A stretch of 64,000 bases of DNA from Membranipora membranacea (lineage: Eukaryota > Bryozoa > Gymnolaemata > Cheilostomatida > Membraniporidae): contig OU612071.1 of NCBI GenBank assembly GCA_914767715.1, positions 21,881,681 through 21,945,680 on the forward strand, read 5' to 3'. Below the pieces are notes generated by a model that searched no databases, was not told where the DNA came from, and worked only from the letters and a program-made list of their open reading frames with translations. Shown piece by piece: positions 23,601-37,080 of this stretch; position 1 is the first letter of the stretch; each line of letters starts with the position of its first letter. The position numbers were made by a program, and so were the translations under genes.

Positions 23601-26600
23601 GATTCCCACTGAAGGCAGGTAATTTGTTAAGTTTAATTTGCAATTTGGTGTTATCAACATTTATTTGACTAAATATAAAAATTGTCAAAAGACAGTAAGT
23701 TTATGGTAACTTATTTACGTGATTATAGCTTATGAAAAGCTAAATACTTCTTTTTTGCAGGAGCTATAGCTATCAAGGAATTTAATTCCCATCCATTTTT
23801 GATGTCAATTTTTTTTACTGTTAGCTGAGATCACTAACATGCATATACAGTGTATGTGATGCCTAGTATTGAAACAATTTTGTAGACCAGCCTTGCTTGA
23901 AAGTTGCTTGAACACTATCAGTCAGGGCGCAGTGTTTTCATGCAGTTTCTTTTTATGATAATACATTTCAATCAGCAGTCAATGCTCATGAATTTCACTA
24001 TGATATGATTTCAATAATGTGACCGGAGAACGGAGAAGGCCTAAGCCAATCGCAGCAGTGATTTAGAACACAAAACTTGCTACTAAGTTGGGTTTATATC
24101 AAGTAGTTTGAAAAAAGGAGTGGAAACGGCCTCTCATTTCATATTGTTGTTTGTCTCCACTGGTGATTGTCCTCTCTTTATCAGCAAAGGTTTTTCATGA
24201 CCACAGCCAATCAGAGTGACTTCCTGCCAAAAAGAAGTACAACTTGAGTTGCTGTAATAATTTTGATGAACTGTCCAATCAGCAAGAGCATAGTTGTGAA
24301 ATCCCATTTATCAAGATGGGTTCTACCGCAAATTTCCTAAAGTGTTTGAACCTCTTGAAAAGAAACTAAACTAAATAGCAGAGAGATATAGATAGCACTC
24401 AGGTAAAGTCCATGTTTCAAACTATAGTCTAGTTTTACCTGGGACTCCAAAGCCCTCTGCTACTCATATGAGAAGGGAAAGTTTCACTGCAGACATGGCC
24501 ATAAAATTGCCTCATAATTTGATAATCAATGGCGGTTTTCATCAGTCAAACGTGGTATGTTATGCCTCCCATGGTCACTTAGGTGTTAGAAAGGGCTTAT
24601 TTAAGTACTTTTACTACTTTTATCGGGTCTAAGTTCCTCACATGGTTTTTAAATGGTGAATGAATGATTTATTTTCAGTCTCTCTATCCCCCATCAAACA
24701 TTTGCATTGGAATTATAATTCAATACCCTGCAAAAGTGGTTACTATATTATTAACTATGTCTCATCTACACTTGTGGTGATTAACATCATGATATATTGT
24801 CTCTGGGTGTCTGAATATACCATTGAGTAAACATGTCAAATATTTTAATAATTTTCAACTGGAGACAGACATATAAAAAGACTGAGGACTTAATTGAATT
24901 TTAATGGATGGACCATATTAATACAACCCTTGGAAACAGCCTTGTTAAGTCACAGGCTACATTTCGTTTCCACTCCCTCTCTGTAACTCCCTGGTTTATA
25001 TACTGTCATAATATGCCAAAATGGTTTGTTACATATTGAAAACTATGGCGCATGTATGTAGTTTTGATTTTCATATTTTCGGAGTTGTGCTCACTCACAA
25101 GGGGAAATTGTCAGAATTAATCTAAAAGATGAACACCCACCAGAACGATGGGACATTATTACCCTAATATCTTCAATAGAACTTGTTTTCAATAAACATT
25201 TCTCATCAATGGATATTAGGTTTTTTTAGAAATCCTTGGATAACCAGCGTAGACTGCTTTGAGGGTAACATCACTGTCAGAGATGGTTTGATGATCTCAC
25301 TTTCATACTAGAATTCAATATCATACTGATCAATAATGAGCACAATGCGTTCATTGCTATCTTCATAGTTATCAGAAAGTTATAAACCATCTCATAGTAG
25401 GGCAGTCTACTTATATTTTTTTGAAATTTTATCACACTGAATTAGAATAATCAATGTGTGATATTTGGCAGCAGTTAATCTGCATATCGTACCAATTATA
25501 ATGAACCACCATTTCAGATAATAGGCCTGAAATACTCTAATGTACAAGGTAAATAGGTCTTTCAGATTTTCAGGAAACTAATAATATTGTGATATGAAAC
25601 AAGCAATGTTGCACATTGGTTTTATGGTGAATAGATATATCTGTAACAATTAGCGTCAATTTGTGACCATGTGCTATTGTGATGTCTTGAGCAAATAAAC
25701 GGCATATTACTAATAGCTTGGAACACTGCCTTCCATGATCTACAATCTATTACTGGGCAGTGTTTGGTGAATTTCTCATCTGTTTATCTGTTTCCTTATA
25801 GCGTAATTTACCCGAAGAAATCCGAAGCATTATTTCATTCTATAGAGTATATTGGCTGGTTTTCCGCATACCTAACATGTTCTCTATTGTTTATTGACAC
25901 TCTTGGGATTGTCAAGTGTTGGAAAGTTGACAATAGTTTCCCTGTTGTAGCCAATCCACGTGAAACTTTGAAAAAAATGTGTGTACCGTAAGTACTCACT
26001 AGAACATGTTGAAGTTAGTGATAAATCTATTGGTCTTGAGCGGTGCCCAACCTGATTAAGAGCATGAGTACCTCAAGCACCCGTCACACATTGAAGAGAG
26101 AATTGATGTCCTACAGCATTCTAATGATGAAAAATTGGGGACAACCATAAAAATCCTTACTATTTTGAGGGCCACTCAAAAACAAAAATGTGAAATCAAG
26201 TATGGATGCGTTGAGAAAATTGTGCAGCAATCAACCATTTCATATCTTTCTAGTCGCAAACCTCAATATCTTGTATGAATGAGATGTGAATTTAGTTGTG
26301 ATTCTTGCATTCCAATTTTTCGCTGCAGACAAATCTTATCGGAATTAAATGGGCAAACCCAATTATGATGTAAAGACTTTGTTTCAGGAAGCAAAAACGG
26401 ACAGTGGATGGTAAATTAGGGCGATTGCAGCCAAAAAAATAATAGACATTTAATTGAGATTGTTTCGACCGAAAAGTAAACTTGACATCCACAGCAAAGA
26501 AGACAGAAAACAGGGGCAACTTCAATTTGGCTAGACATATTTGCAGTTTTGTTTGATGCTTGGTTGACATCCAAAGGAGTTCAAATGACCATAAGAAAAT

Positions 26601-26921
26601 AAAAAAAATTGATAAAAATGAAAAGTTCAAATCTCATTCGGCTTAAAACTTAAATGCATTATGTGATATATTGGTCCCTTCAGCCAGATCTCAATGCATT
26701 ATAATGTCACCTAATTCAAACATTTCCCAATTTGGACATCATGTTTGTGATCCACCAAGTTTACATTAAGTGAACTGCACTGTGTTTAGTAAGTCTTATT
26801 GATGCAATCTATATCTATAGCTGGGCTGTTAAAAACATATTAAATATGTTTGATTCCTGAAAGCTGAGATGGTGAGGACATTGAAAAAAGAGTTGAGATA
26901 ATTAAGATACCAGTCGAATTA
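20608..26921. other. 6.3 kb without a recognisable gene
   Basis: AT-rich DNA with only short frames. Minor features are a triple CTTGGA run near 21128, a G-rich block near 22445-22475, and a two-exon-like 45-codon frame at 23506-23785 that I could not support. No exon with domain similarity, RNA gene or transposon boundary is evident. Confidence 0.45.
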
Positions 26922-28100
26922 CTACTCATGAACCTCGATCTCAAACAAATTAAGCTTGTCGTTCACATCAACAGCGGTGATTCTCACATATCTACCAATC
27001 ATGGCCACATAACAGAGCTGAAGTCTGACAGGTGGCTGATGTCCTGGAGAATATGAGCATGCTGAGTCGGCCAGACGCTCTCCAAATCCTTCATCCCTAG
27101 TCATCATAGTTAGGGATATCAACACATTCTGCAGTCTTAGTTCAATTCCTAAGATATAAATAAAATTAATATGAATATCTTAATAAGACGTTATAAAACT
27201 CTTGTTAATCAATATTATAAATGTGTGAAGTCACAATATAATACTATATCCCTTGATTAAGATAAGATATTCGATTCCAGATCTCTACTCCTCTCACCGA
27301 AGCTGGCCCCTCCAGATTGATCTGCAGCCATGGAGAGGTCTCTTCTAGAGCATGTGCAAAAGATCTCAGTCCATAATTCCCATCTATTGCCTTTGTACCA
27401 TAGGTTTTGGTACTATTTATACTGGACAACTATGTGGTAACATTTGAATCTGAAAATCAAGTTGAATTTAAAAAAAATTGAAGATTAGATTCAACAAAAC
27501 TACCTCACTCAGTCCATGTTCAGAATTCTATATAATGAGGCAACCTTACACAAAACCAATATTTCCATGATGCATGTTTCAATTTGCGCAACCAAGCCGA
27601 TTAGAAAATCAACTTTGCGATATTATCAGCCAATTTATAGACATATTCGCTGCCGCGAATAAACACAGCTATTGTTTGCCCCATCCCCCCTAATCAGGGA
27701 CATTTTCTCACACTATATTTTGTTGTTTGCTTGTGCAGTGTGAATAAATAATCAGACATGTATGACAGAAACCTTGAAGACCCTTACCTAATATCATAGC
27801 AGATGTTGAATAATCTCTTTGTCGTTTAGCATACACTTCTACATTTCCTCCACGGGGGGGTCAGCCATTTGTACATAAAACAATTGGCATTTGTTTTATT
27901 TCTCTTTGAATCAAAGCTGTATCCGAGACGTTCTGGTCGCATCGGCAAGCTGAAGCACATCTGATACACGTTGCCTCAAGCGTTGACTGTTGCGGTGTGT
28001 TGTCTACTCTAAACAACTCAAAACTGACCTTGTTATTGTCTGCAGCTGTTAAATTTCGGCAAACTAGTATCACAGTTATAATTAAAGTAAAACTATTCAT
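26922..28100 (-). pseudogene. PAN/apple + F5/8C lectin-like gene, broken copy 2
   Basis: Same three-exon order as copy 1 but compact. Exon 1 (28100-27788) starts MNSFTLIITVILVCRNLTA, a signal-like segment, and leads into a PAN region. Exon 2 (~27450-27256) has KAIDGNYG, SPWLQINLEG and VRGVEIWNR. Exon 3 (27148-26922) has MIGRYVRITAVDVNDKLNLF and an intact stop. Four defects are visible: a frameshift in the PAN domain around the CR-CDQN segment, a second at a run of seven C/G near 27855, an in-frame TAG early in exon 2 (after NVTT), and GG where copy 1 has the exon-2 GT donor. Copy 1 has different lesions, so the two decayed separately. Exon 3 here is intact where copy 1 is shifted. Confidence 0.75.
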
Positions 28101-28216
28101 TGCTGTGCCAGCAAAATACACTGAATATAGTTATAATAAACAGATGTTTATATTATTTCCATTCCCATATGCATCAGTGCGCATATCATTGATTTTCCTC
28201 CTATAATTAGATCCAT

Positions 28217-28899
28217 CATTTCCTATTCATAAGTGTCACTTCAGATTCTTCAATATTCTAAAAAAAGTATTTGCAATAAGTAGTCATGCTGGGTATGAGC
28301 AAACACTATTTGCATATCCCCATGTGGAGTACAAGTTGTCTGTTCGGATATTTTACTTCTTTGCTTGATTGTACGTATTGCTGTAATACGCCACAGTGAA
28401 TTCACTACAAGCTGAAAAACAGATATAATTTAATGGAAACAGCGTGGTAGAGTGATGATTACAATATTCCTGAGCGCGAGTATGAGCAGGAAACTCGAGT
28501 TGTCCAATCCTGCTTTCAGCACAGATTTTGGGACTGTGGTCACACTTCAGAATGTACACTATCTGTGCTGATGTGGTGTATCGCTATTTAAACAACATAG
28601 AACATCAGCAAAAATGACAAATGTACTTTTTATGTATCATTTGAATGCTAATTATACTGTGAGTTGCAATATATGGTCCTAGTGTGCACAATAACTGCCA
28701 GAAATGATTTGAATTCTGATTTTCAAAGAATTATGGGATGCTGATGAGGTCTTCCTAGGGTTTATCTCCCTGCTGAAAGTGAAAGCAAAAGAGCTGAGGA
28801 GATAAGGGAAGGATGCATACGCAACAAAAACATATTATAATAAACGTCAATGCATTATTATACAATAAGTTTAAAAAGTTTAGAAATTGTGGCAGTACA
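28217..28899 (+). repeat. 683-bp direct repeat, copy 1
   Basis: Nearly identical to 32206-32887, starting CATTTCCTATTCATAA and ending GGCAGTACA. Only scattered substitutions and single-base indels separate the copies, so the duplication is recent. Neither end is TG/CA, and no primer-binding site or polypurine tract is evident, so I do not call it an LTR. Confidence 0.9.
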
Positions 28900-29532
28900 C
28901 TCAGTTCATTAAAGTCAATTTGGGCAAATCTTAGGCTAAGAAGTTGGCTTCTCTTATTGTTGAAATTTGGTGGCTCATTTGCAGTATAGAGTTATCACCC
29001 CATCTATCTATCTGTGTGAAACATTTTAGTTTCAAGCATGTGGCTAGACTGCTTCACAGAGTGAAGGGTTACAGAGTAAATTTTTTAACAATAGTCAAGG
29101 AAAGAGGTTTTTACCCCTTGGTCAAGGTACCTGCAAGCTTTGTGTCAAGGGGAAAGTTATGTGAAGCTTGATGCAAAACACTCCTTTCATCTATTTGTCA
29201 CAATTATGGGTTCTGGAGAATGACCTGAATTCAAAGTTTTTGATTACAGTAAATAATAGAATATGCAGGCTCTCATGTAAAAGTTTCTTTTTGTACAGCC
29301 TTACTCCATGATTAGACTTGAGTTTTTATGCTTAAATTACACCTGTAACTATCCTAGCTAAATTGGTAAGGTGGGTATAGCTAGGAAGGCAGTATTGTGG
29401 CAGTTTTTATAATAGGATTAACTTTTACAATCCTTGAACGATGCTGCCACAATATACCCTTGGTCTATGCAATCATCGAACCTTACATTAATCGAAAGGA
29501 CCTCATATCAAATGTATCTGCGGTCCATTGTC
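28900..29532. other. Unique spacer between repeat blocks
   Basis: About 630 bp separating the first 683-bp repeat from the tandem ~1-kb units. I see no domain-bearing frame or RNA gene. Confidence 0.4.
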
Positions 29533-29548
29533 AACTGGGCTTTGGTTG

Positions 29549-29650
29549 ACAGCCAGGTGTGCTCCGACCTGCCTGCAAACAGAGAGCAACCTGGCGCAGA
29601 TATTATGTCCTGGCCACAAGGCAACGAATTTCGCCGCCCATGCTCCGGGA
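29549..29650 (+). repeat. SINE body without tRNA head, copy in unit A
   Basis: CCAGGTGTGCTCCGACCTGC and following sequence match the body of the tRNA-headed SINE at 47749-47964. The tRNA-related head is absent, as expected for a 5'-truncated copy. A second copy is at 30527-30635 in unit B. Confidence 0.65.
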
Positions 29651-30526
29651 TGTGCCTTGTGACAAGACATCTGATTGAAATCAACCTTCAATTTTAATCA
29701 GATGTAATAATGCAATAATACATAAATATCATAAGAAGCAACAAGTCTTGAGACACAAAGGTTATCCTCAGGTTTTGATATTCTAATATTACATTGCCTT
29801 TAAATCCTTTGGAAAGGCTCAAAAGTAACAAATTCTTTCCCTGTAATGAAAGACAGAGACTGCAATACAACTGGTTGTTTACAAATAAGATTCTCTTGAG
29901 GGATTAGAAAATTTACTCTGAGAAAACAATGTCTGTAATTGCTCTAACTGATATCTTCATCCAGCTTAGGTCTCAATTGTACTTGGATCGTTTCAATGCA
30001 CTGCGTGAAGAATTGCTTCCAATTTTGTTTGGAGGCCATCTCAGATTTGTTATTTATTGAGGCAGGCCGCCTGTTTGGCTAACCAAATCCTCAAAAGTAG
30101 CAACATTATAACTTGTTGCAGTATAAATGCAGTCCCAGGGCACCCTCTACTTGATTGTATAATATCTCCCGGTAGAAGGTTTACCCGGCTAGCCAAGAGT
30201 GAAGTGACTGCAACCTTGTATAACTTTTTAGAAGCATGGACCATGGTTTTGTTAAGTAAAGAGAGTGTGGATAATTGAATGTCGACGAGGTGTCATGGTC
30301 GATTGCAAAAATGTAAATATATGAGTAGCCAGCCACTAGAGTCTATTGATTCAACATAATATGAAATGATATTTTATATGCAATATAATTTGGTATAAAA
30401 AAACCGGGCACACTCAATATGGGCCAATTTTTGTATCAGAACTGGGTTTCGGGCTTGGAATACTGGTCGGAAAATATATTTGGTCTGAGCAGGAATTACG
30501 AATTATCTAGCACTGGGCTTTGGTTG

Positions 30527-30635
30527 GCACCCAGGTGTGCTCCGACCTGCCAGCAAACAGAGAGCAAGCTGGCGCAGATATTGCGGCCTGGCCACTAAGG
30601 CAACAAATCTTGCCGCCTATGCTCCGGGATGTGGC
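30527..30635 (+). repeat. SINE body without tRNA head, copy in unit B
   Basis: Tandem-duplicated partner of 29549-29650 with the same CCAGGTGTGCTCCGACCTGC core. It was copied along with the whole ~1-kb unit rather than inserted on its own. Confidence 0.65.
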
Positions 30636-32205
30636 TTGTGACAAGATGTCTGATTTAAATCAACCCTCAATTTTAATCAGATCTAATAATGCCTTAATAC
30701 ATAAATATCATAAGAAGCAACAAGTCTTGAGACACAAAGGTTATCCTCAGGTTTTGATATTCTAATATTACATTGCCTTTAAATCCTTGTTGGAAAAGAT
30801 ATACAAGGCACAACAGTAACAAATTCTTTCCCTGTAATGAAATACAGAGACTGCAATACAACAGGTTGTTTACAAATGAGATTTTCTTGAATGATTAGAA
30901 AATTTACGCTGAGAAAACAATGCCTGTAATTGCTCTAACTGATATCTTCATCCAGCTTGAACTGCTTCCAATTTTGTTTGGAGGCCATCTCAGATTTGTT
31001 GTTTATTGAGGCAGCCCACCTGTTTGGCTAACCGAATCCTCAAAAGTAACAACATTATAACTTGTGGCAGTATAGATACAGTCCCAGGGCACGATTTTGA
31101 AAAAAAAATGTACAAATTGAACCATGAATGCTGTCAATGGTTATTTCAGGACTGCAATTCCTAAATGGTGATAAATACACCAAGGTCGACCACACAGATA
31201 CCAGCTCACTGAAAATGCAGCAGATAATTTCACAAAGAATATTATGTGTTTATTATAAGTTTATTAGGGGTGAGCCCTCCATACACACAGTTATCATAAT
31301 CCTATACGAATCCAGCATAATTACATTAGTGTTTTTCAATAATAAAAATATTGGGATGACATTCGTGTAACATTTAAGCTCAAACATTCGGGTCTATTTT
31401 AAAAATGCTATCATTGAACAGTATCCACTGAAAAAGCCAAATCCAAACCATGTTTCGGAATATAGAAACATACGAAGTGAGGATGGTATAGCATAAACAC
31501 TTCTCCCCCGAGCACCGTCTACTTGATTGTGCAATAACTCCCGGAAGAAGGTTTACCCGGCTAGCCAAGAGTGAAGTGATCGCAACCTTGTACCACTTTT
31601 TTAGAAGCATGGACCATGGAGAGTGTGGATAATTGAATGTCGACAAGGTACCATGGTCGATTTCAAAAATGTAAATTTATGAGCAGCCAGCCACTAGAGC
31701 CTATTGATTCAACATCTGATATGGTATCTTAGGTGCAATATAATTGGTATAAAAAAACGGGATACACTCAATATGGGCCAATTTTTGTATCAGAACTGGG
31801 GTTTCGGGCTTGGAATACTGGTTGGAAAATATATTTGGTCTGAGCATGAATTACAAAATATCTAACGCTATCGAGTTAAAAGTGCAGATCTGACTGGCTA
31901 AAAGTGCAATACTATACTACAAGACAAACGGAGTATCGAATGGGATATAGATTCTGGAAATTTCTGAATATGTATGTAGAATGATGAAGATTAATTATTT
32001 TGAGGTATATAGTCATTCTGATAGAATTTGATGGGTGTCTGATGGGTCACCACAATCTATACTGAAAACTTATATCAATCAACAGAAATATTCTTTTGTT
32101 TAAGTTCAGTATAGCATCTCCATTGTCATTTGTAAATTGCTCAACTCCTTTGATAAAAGGCAATTAAAATTTGTTTGAAACTGTACACAATGGCATAGAA
32201 ACTAC

Positions 32206-32887
32206 ATTTCCTATTCATAATTGTCACTTCAGATTCTTCAATATTCTAAAAAAGTATTTGCAATAAGTAGTCATGCTGGGTATGAGCAAAACACTATTTG
32301 CATATCCCCATGTGGAGAACAAGTTGTCTGTTCGGATATTGGACTTCTTTGCTTGATTGTACGTATTGCTGTAATACGCCACAGTGAATTCACTGCAAGC
32401 TGAAAAACAAATATAATTTAATGGAAACAGCGTGGTAGAGTGATGATTACAATATTCCTGAGCGCGAGTATGAGCAGGAAACTCGAGTTGTCCAATCCTG
32501 CTTTCAGCACAGATTTTGGGACTGTGGTCACACTTCAGAATGTACACTATCTGTGCTGATGTGGTGTATCGCTATTTAAACAACATAGAACATCAGCAAA
32601 AATGACAAATGTACTTTTTATGTATCATTTGAATGCTAATTATACTGTGAGTTGCAATATATGGTCCTAGTGTGCACAATAACTGCCAGAAATGATTTGA
32701 ATTCTGATTTTCAAAGAATTGTGGGATGCTGATGAGGTCTTCCTAGGGTTTATCTCCCTGCTGAAAGTGAAAGCAAAAGAGCTGAGGAGATAAGGGAAGG
32801 ATGCATACGCAACAAAAACATATTATAATAAACGTCAATGCATTATTATACAATAAGTTTAAATAGTTTAGAAATTGTGGCAGTACA
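32206..32887 (+). repeat. 683-bp direct repeat, copy 2
   Basis: Partner of 28217-28899, displaced by 3,989 bp. The flanks diverge abruptly at both ends (ACTACA before; AGCTGTCGC after). The 107-codon minus-strand frame within it is disrupted in copy 1, so it is not a convincing gene. Confidence 0.9.
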
Positions 32888-33308
32888 GCTGTCGCTATCA
32901 TCAGATTGGCGATCTGATACTAGATGATACTAATAACTGTAAGCAGTATTTTCTCCCAGGTGAAACCTTTTGCGTGAGGTTGAAGTGCATGTGTAATAGT
33001 AATCAATAATATAACAATAACGGCGAATACTCACTGATACTACGACTGTCATTACGGGAATCTCTACAATTGCGCCATGCTTCAGTCCAAAGCAGTACCA
33101 CTTTAAAATATGTTGCTGAGTTTTTTTTCCACCAGTGTTTTTCAGTGCAAATGACAGGTAATTGTTAAAAATTTGTGATATGTTCTGCGGTGCTAGTATG
33201 TATATAATGTCAATATGGTGATTGACTGTTGTGAATAGTGGTGCTGTCAATGCATTATTATTTACCATATAATCATTTATTTATTTCAAGCACCAAACAG
33301 TCAAAAAA

Positions 33309-33500
33309 GTTGGCATTGTCATTGGCATTGACATTGGCATTGGCACGGGCATTGCCATTGACATTGACATTGAAATTGACATTGCCATTGGGATTGGCAT
33401 TGGCATTGTCATTGGGATTGGCATTGGCATTGGCATTGGCATTGGCATTTGCATTGGCATTGTCATTGCATTGGCTTTGGCATTGGGATTGGGATTCGCA
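33309..33500. repeat. CATTGG hexanucleotide microsatellite
   Basis: About thirty imperfect 6-bp units, mostly TTGGCA/CATTGG. The complement is a run of GCCAAT, so the array holds many CCAAT pentamers. Long low-complexity frames on both strands (alternating Leu/Ala or Met/Pro) are by-products of the 6-bp period. Confidence 0.95.
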
Positions 33501-35774
33501 TGTGCATCGGTATATATATGCATGTTTCTATCAAATCAAGGTTCGATAACATTGCAATGGTGTGCTTATTTTCACTCAATATAAGAGTTGCGTGTGTTAA
33601 AAAGTATCTTATAAAACTGCACATAGTTATTTAAACCTTCAAATACAAGCCTACTGCCAGCACGTTTGCTTGCAGGTTTTGCTTTGCAAATACCTTGGCA
33701 ACCTAAAAATATGGAGACTAAAGCAAGAATTTCGACAGGAAATAAGAAAAAATGATATTGCTTGTTTATTTCCCAATGGGAAATTGAACCCATAAAAGTA
33801 TTTTGCCTTTATAAAAAACATATGCTTCAACACGACTACATTGTGTATGACTTATTTGAGTCAATGTATTATTAGGGAATGCTTTCGGAACGAGAGAAAT
33901 AGAAATGGCAACAAATTCAACTGAATCTTATAAATTATGACAAGGCTGAGAATGGGTAGTGAACAGCAATTGATTGTCACCGAATTTCTGCTTGCCAGGT
34001 TAAAAATTTAAGGCTACTCAAGTTTTTTTATGCGGTTTGTATTGTAGAAAACAACTAAATGAGCCCAAATTTGATTTGGACAGAAATCGTTGAGTAATTT
34101 TGCATTGTATACTCGAATAAAGGAAATCTGTGAGATCCTATGCTTGCATATTTGGGTCTTATTAGATTGCCTAAAAATATTTTTGCAGTTTACAAAACGT
34201 TGAGGGCAAATTTTTCAAAAACTTGTGAATTTAATAAAAAATGATGAGATGCTGGCAAAAAGTCGTCTTTGAACCAGACAAATCCATTAAAATGCTTTTC
34301 TACAAATGTTAAAAGCGCCCAATTTTTTTTGTGACCTCGTTGCGACGATGCCAATTAGTGAATTTATAGGGGTTCACCCTAACGCATTTTCCCTTCATTT
34401 AATGCAGCATTTTTGAAGATATATAATCAGTTTCCTCATTTAAACTATTGATACACGGTTACATGCTACATTTATCCTCTATTGAATTGAACTCTGCACA
34501 GCAGATAAAAGATTCTTTTGTTCACCAAAAGTTGAAATAATGAAAGTAGTGAATCATATACACGCCTCACACTCAACACAAAACAATTATAAAGTATTGA
34601 TAACTCAATGAATATTTGATGTGTCATGTCTTCTAACATGAGATCATTTAAAACAATAACAGATTGTGAGCATTAAATGCTGACTTATATTACTGTTCCT
34701 AATATGAAGATGAAAGCCATATTTGATTGTAAAAGCAGAATGCAAAAATTACTTAGGTATAGTAGAAAACCCAGTTACTTTAGAAACTTCGACAGGACAG
34801 AAAATCGGAATGTAAAACATAGATCGGCAGATTTATTCATAATTTTACCTTGGCCATTTCAGTCCACATAAAGAGGTTTAATCTGATCACAATCACTGTA
34901 CACTCTTAATTTTTTTAATTCCTATAAGACAATTTTTCAAGTCTCATGAGCTTGCCTTTTCCAACTTCAGGCTACTGACTTTCAGTATCTTGCCCGGATC
35001 ATACTTACAGCAAATTAACACATCAATCAATACTAGTAGCACTGACAATAGTAACAAGATCTTGCAAATCCATGTCACAGAGTAGCAAATCAAGCAGCAT
35101 CCAAGCATTGTACCTCATACCATCTTACATCGTACAGGGGCAAACACAGCAATTGCACTGCGTTTTGTTGTAATGATTCAAAACTTCTAGTGTTTTGTCG
35201 GATCAGGGAAACACATTTGTTCTCAGCTGTTAACGCTTAATTATGTAGTTTTTACATGTTTGTGTACTGTGCGTTACAAGCGTTTCAAATAGGCCCAATG
35301 TGATAGATTAACCTTAACCATAAATCCTGGTTTGTGATTTCACCTTGGTTTATCATTGTTATTGAAAAAATCGTCTTGTGAGAACTAAATCCAGTTTGTT
35401 CACCTAAACAAGGATAGAAGTATCCTGTCTCCTTGAAATAGTTTCAATTACATTAAAGTTACAATGGATTTGATGGCTTATCCCCCAAAAAACAATAGAG
35501 TGAAGGCTAATTATTATATCTAGGTATTTACACATAAAAGTGTGCTGTGTAATGTTACTTGATAAAATCTCTTATACATGCTCTGTGTATGGTGGGTTCA
35601 GTAAATGAGATAATCCTTTTATTGTCAACTCTGAGAAATTTCAAGAGCTCTTACAGCGAAAGTTCGCTCCCGAAGACTAGCTATATAGTAGAAGACCATA
35701 TAATTTTGTTTGCAATTATAGTCTCAAATTTAATTGCTTGAGTTCGTTATTTCAGACCAATGTTTTATTGGTCT

Positions 35775-35996
35775 TCCCTGAATTCCCTACCATGAATGGC
35801 AGCAAAATATGAGGTTCACTCGTCTCTCTTACCTTTTAGGACGTGATTTCAACCTTGGGATGTCAGAGAATTAGCTAGGTTGTTTTTTCCTCTATGGCTG
35901 CAGTATTTTCTGTGGTCTTGGATAACCTAATATTTTATTGGGGTAAGGGCTGCTGAGCCCATTGTCATTAAATCGCTTTATACAATGGACAGTGTG
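35775..35996 (+). repeat. Dispersed ~220-bp repeat, copy 1
   Basis: Similar, with modest divergence, to 60549-60763 in the same orientation; shared words include CAAAATATGAGGTTCACT and GTGGTCTTGGATAACCT. The two copies lie outside the two ends of the BEL/Pao element. Confidence 0.7.
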
Positions 35997-36495
35997 CTGC
36001 TATAGAGAAATGGTTCATTAAAGTGGGGTGATAGCTCAGACATATGTCCTGCATGGTTGCATCACATGACCGCCTGTTAACAAGAAGAAATACAGGTTAG
36101 GCTGCCCTAAAAGTGGGGCGTCTGGAGAGTAAATTCTCACACTTAGGGAATGATGCATCCTAGTAACTAGAAAGTGTCATATAGTGGAGGCAACCTAGGA
36201 CCTTACAAACTATTTGTGCATTGACATGCCAGAACTTAAACAAGCATTTATCGTCCATTGACAAAGACACCTTGATCTTAGACAATTGGCTAAGAAACCA
36301 AAAAACACCTGACAGAATACTTCAAATAATGAACAATTTTATATGCGCTTAAGCACAAGTTTATATTGACAATAGGAATCAAGTCAGATACCATTAGGTG
36401 CCCATACAATTATTGCAGCTGTTAGACTAGAGCTATGTTTTGACCACAGATTTGCTACAAGAAGCAAGTCACTATCAATCATCATGATATTATAT

Positions 36496-36686
36496 TGCTA
36501 GTTATTGCCACAACGCATTATCAATGCATATTTAGCGCATAGGAAGAGAGAGAAATTCTGAAGAAGGGAATTCTGGGCAATGCCTTGATCACATCAATGA
36601 ATAAAAACATGATGCTTGAAGATAGATAAATATAAAAAAGAGCTTAAAATACAATTATTTGATTTGGAGTGAGGCTGAGGCTTATC

Positions 36687-36720
<34 letters not shown>

Positions 36721-36993
36721 GTATATATATGTGTATATATATATTTATATATAGGAGGTGCAAGAGAGTATTATTTGTTACTATACAGTCTCAGGGTACT
36801 GCTAGTTATTGCCACAACGCATTATCAATGCATATTTAGCGCATAGGAAGAGAGAGAAATTCTGAAGAAGGGAATTCTGTGTAATGCCTTGATCACATCA
36901 ATGAAAAGAAACATGATGCTTGAAGATAGATAAATATCAAAAAGAGCTTAAAATACAATTATTTGATTTGGAGTGAGGCTGAGGCTTATCATT

Positions 36994-37029
<36 letters not shown>

Positions 37030-37080
37030 TATAGGAGGTGTAAGAGAGTATTATTTGTTACTATACAGTCTCAGGGTACT
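36496..37080. repeat. 304-bp tandem duplication with TA microsatellites
   Basis: Copy 1 starts at 36496 and copy 2 at 36800, both with TGCTAGTTATTGCCACAACG and both ending CAGTCTCAGGGTACT. Each contains a (TA)n run of different length. Divergence outside the microsatellite is a few bases, so this is a recent duplication. Confidence 0.9.

Larger units (their letters stand above)
29533..31865. repeat. Tandem duplication of a ~1-kb unit
   Basis: Unit A (29533-30508) and unit B (30511-31865) both start ACTGGGCTTTGGTTG and both end after TTTGGTCTGAGCA. B carries about 410 extra bases (about 31093-31505) at the point where A reads CCCAGGGCACCC; the bases GCAC occur on both sides of that insert. 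Each unit begins with a SINE body shared with the insertion at 47.8 kb. Open frames inside are not conserved between units. Confidence 0.82.

Noticed and set aside
23506-23785. Two-exon 45-codon gene (MAESVHNPAICFSFYG...)
   Set aside because: The splice signals are acceptable but the product is tiny, has no known domain, and such pairs occur by chance in AT-rich DNA.
28217-32887. 683-bp repeats as LTRs of a short retrotransposon
   Set aside because: The ends are not TG/CA, no target duplication, primer site or polypurine tract was found, and the interior has no gag or pol remnants.
33238-33549. Long Leu/Ala-rich frame and its Met/Pro-rich antisense partner
   Set aside because: Both are translations of a 6-bp microsatellite, whose period is a multiple of three and so keeps every frame open.
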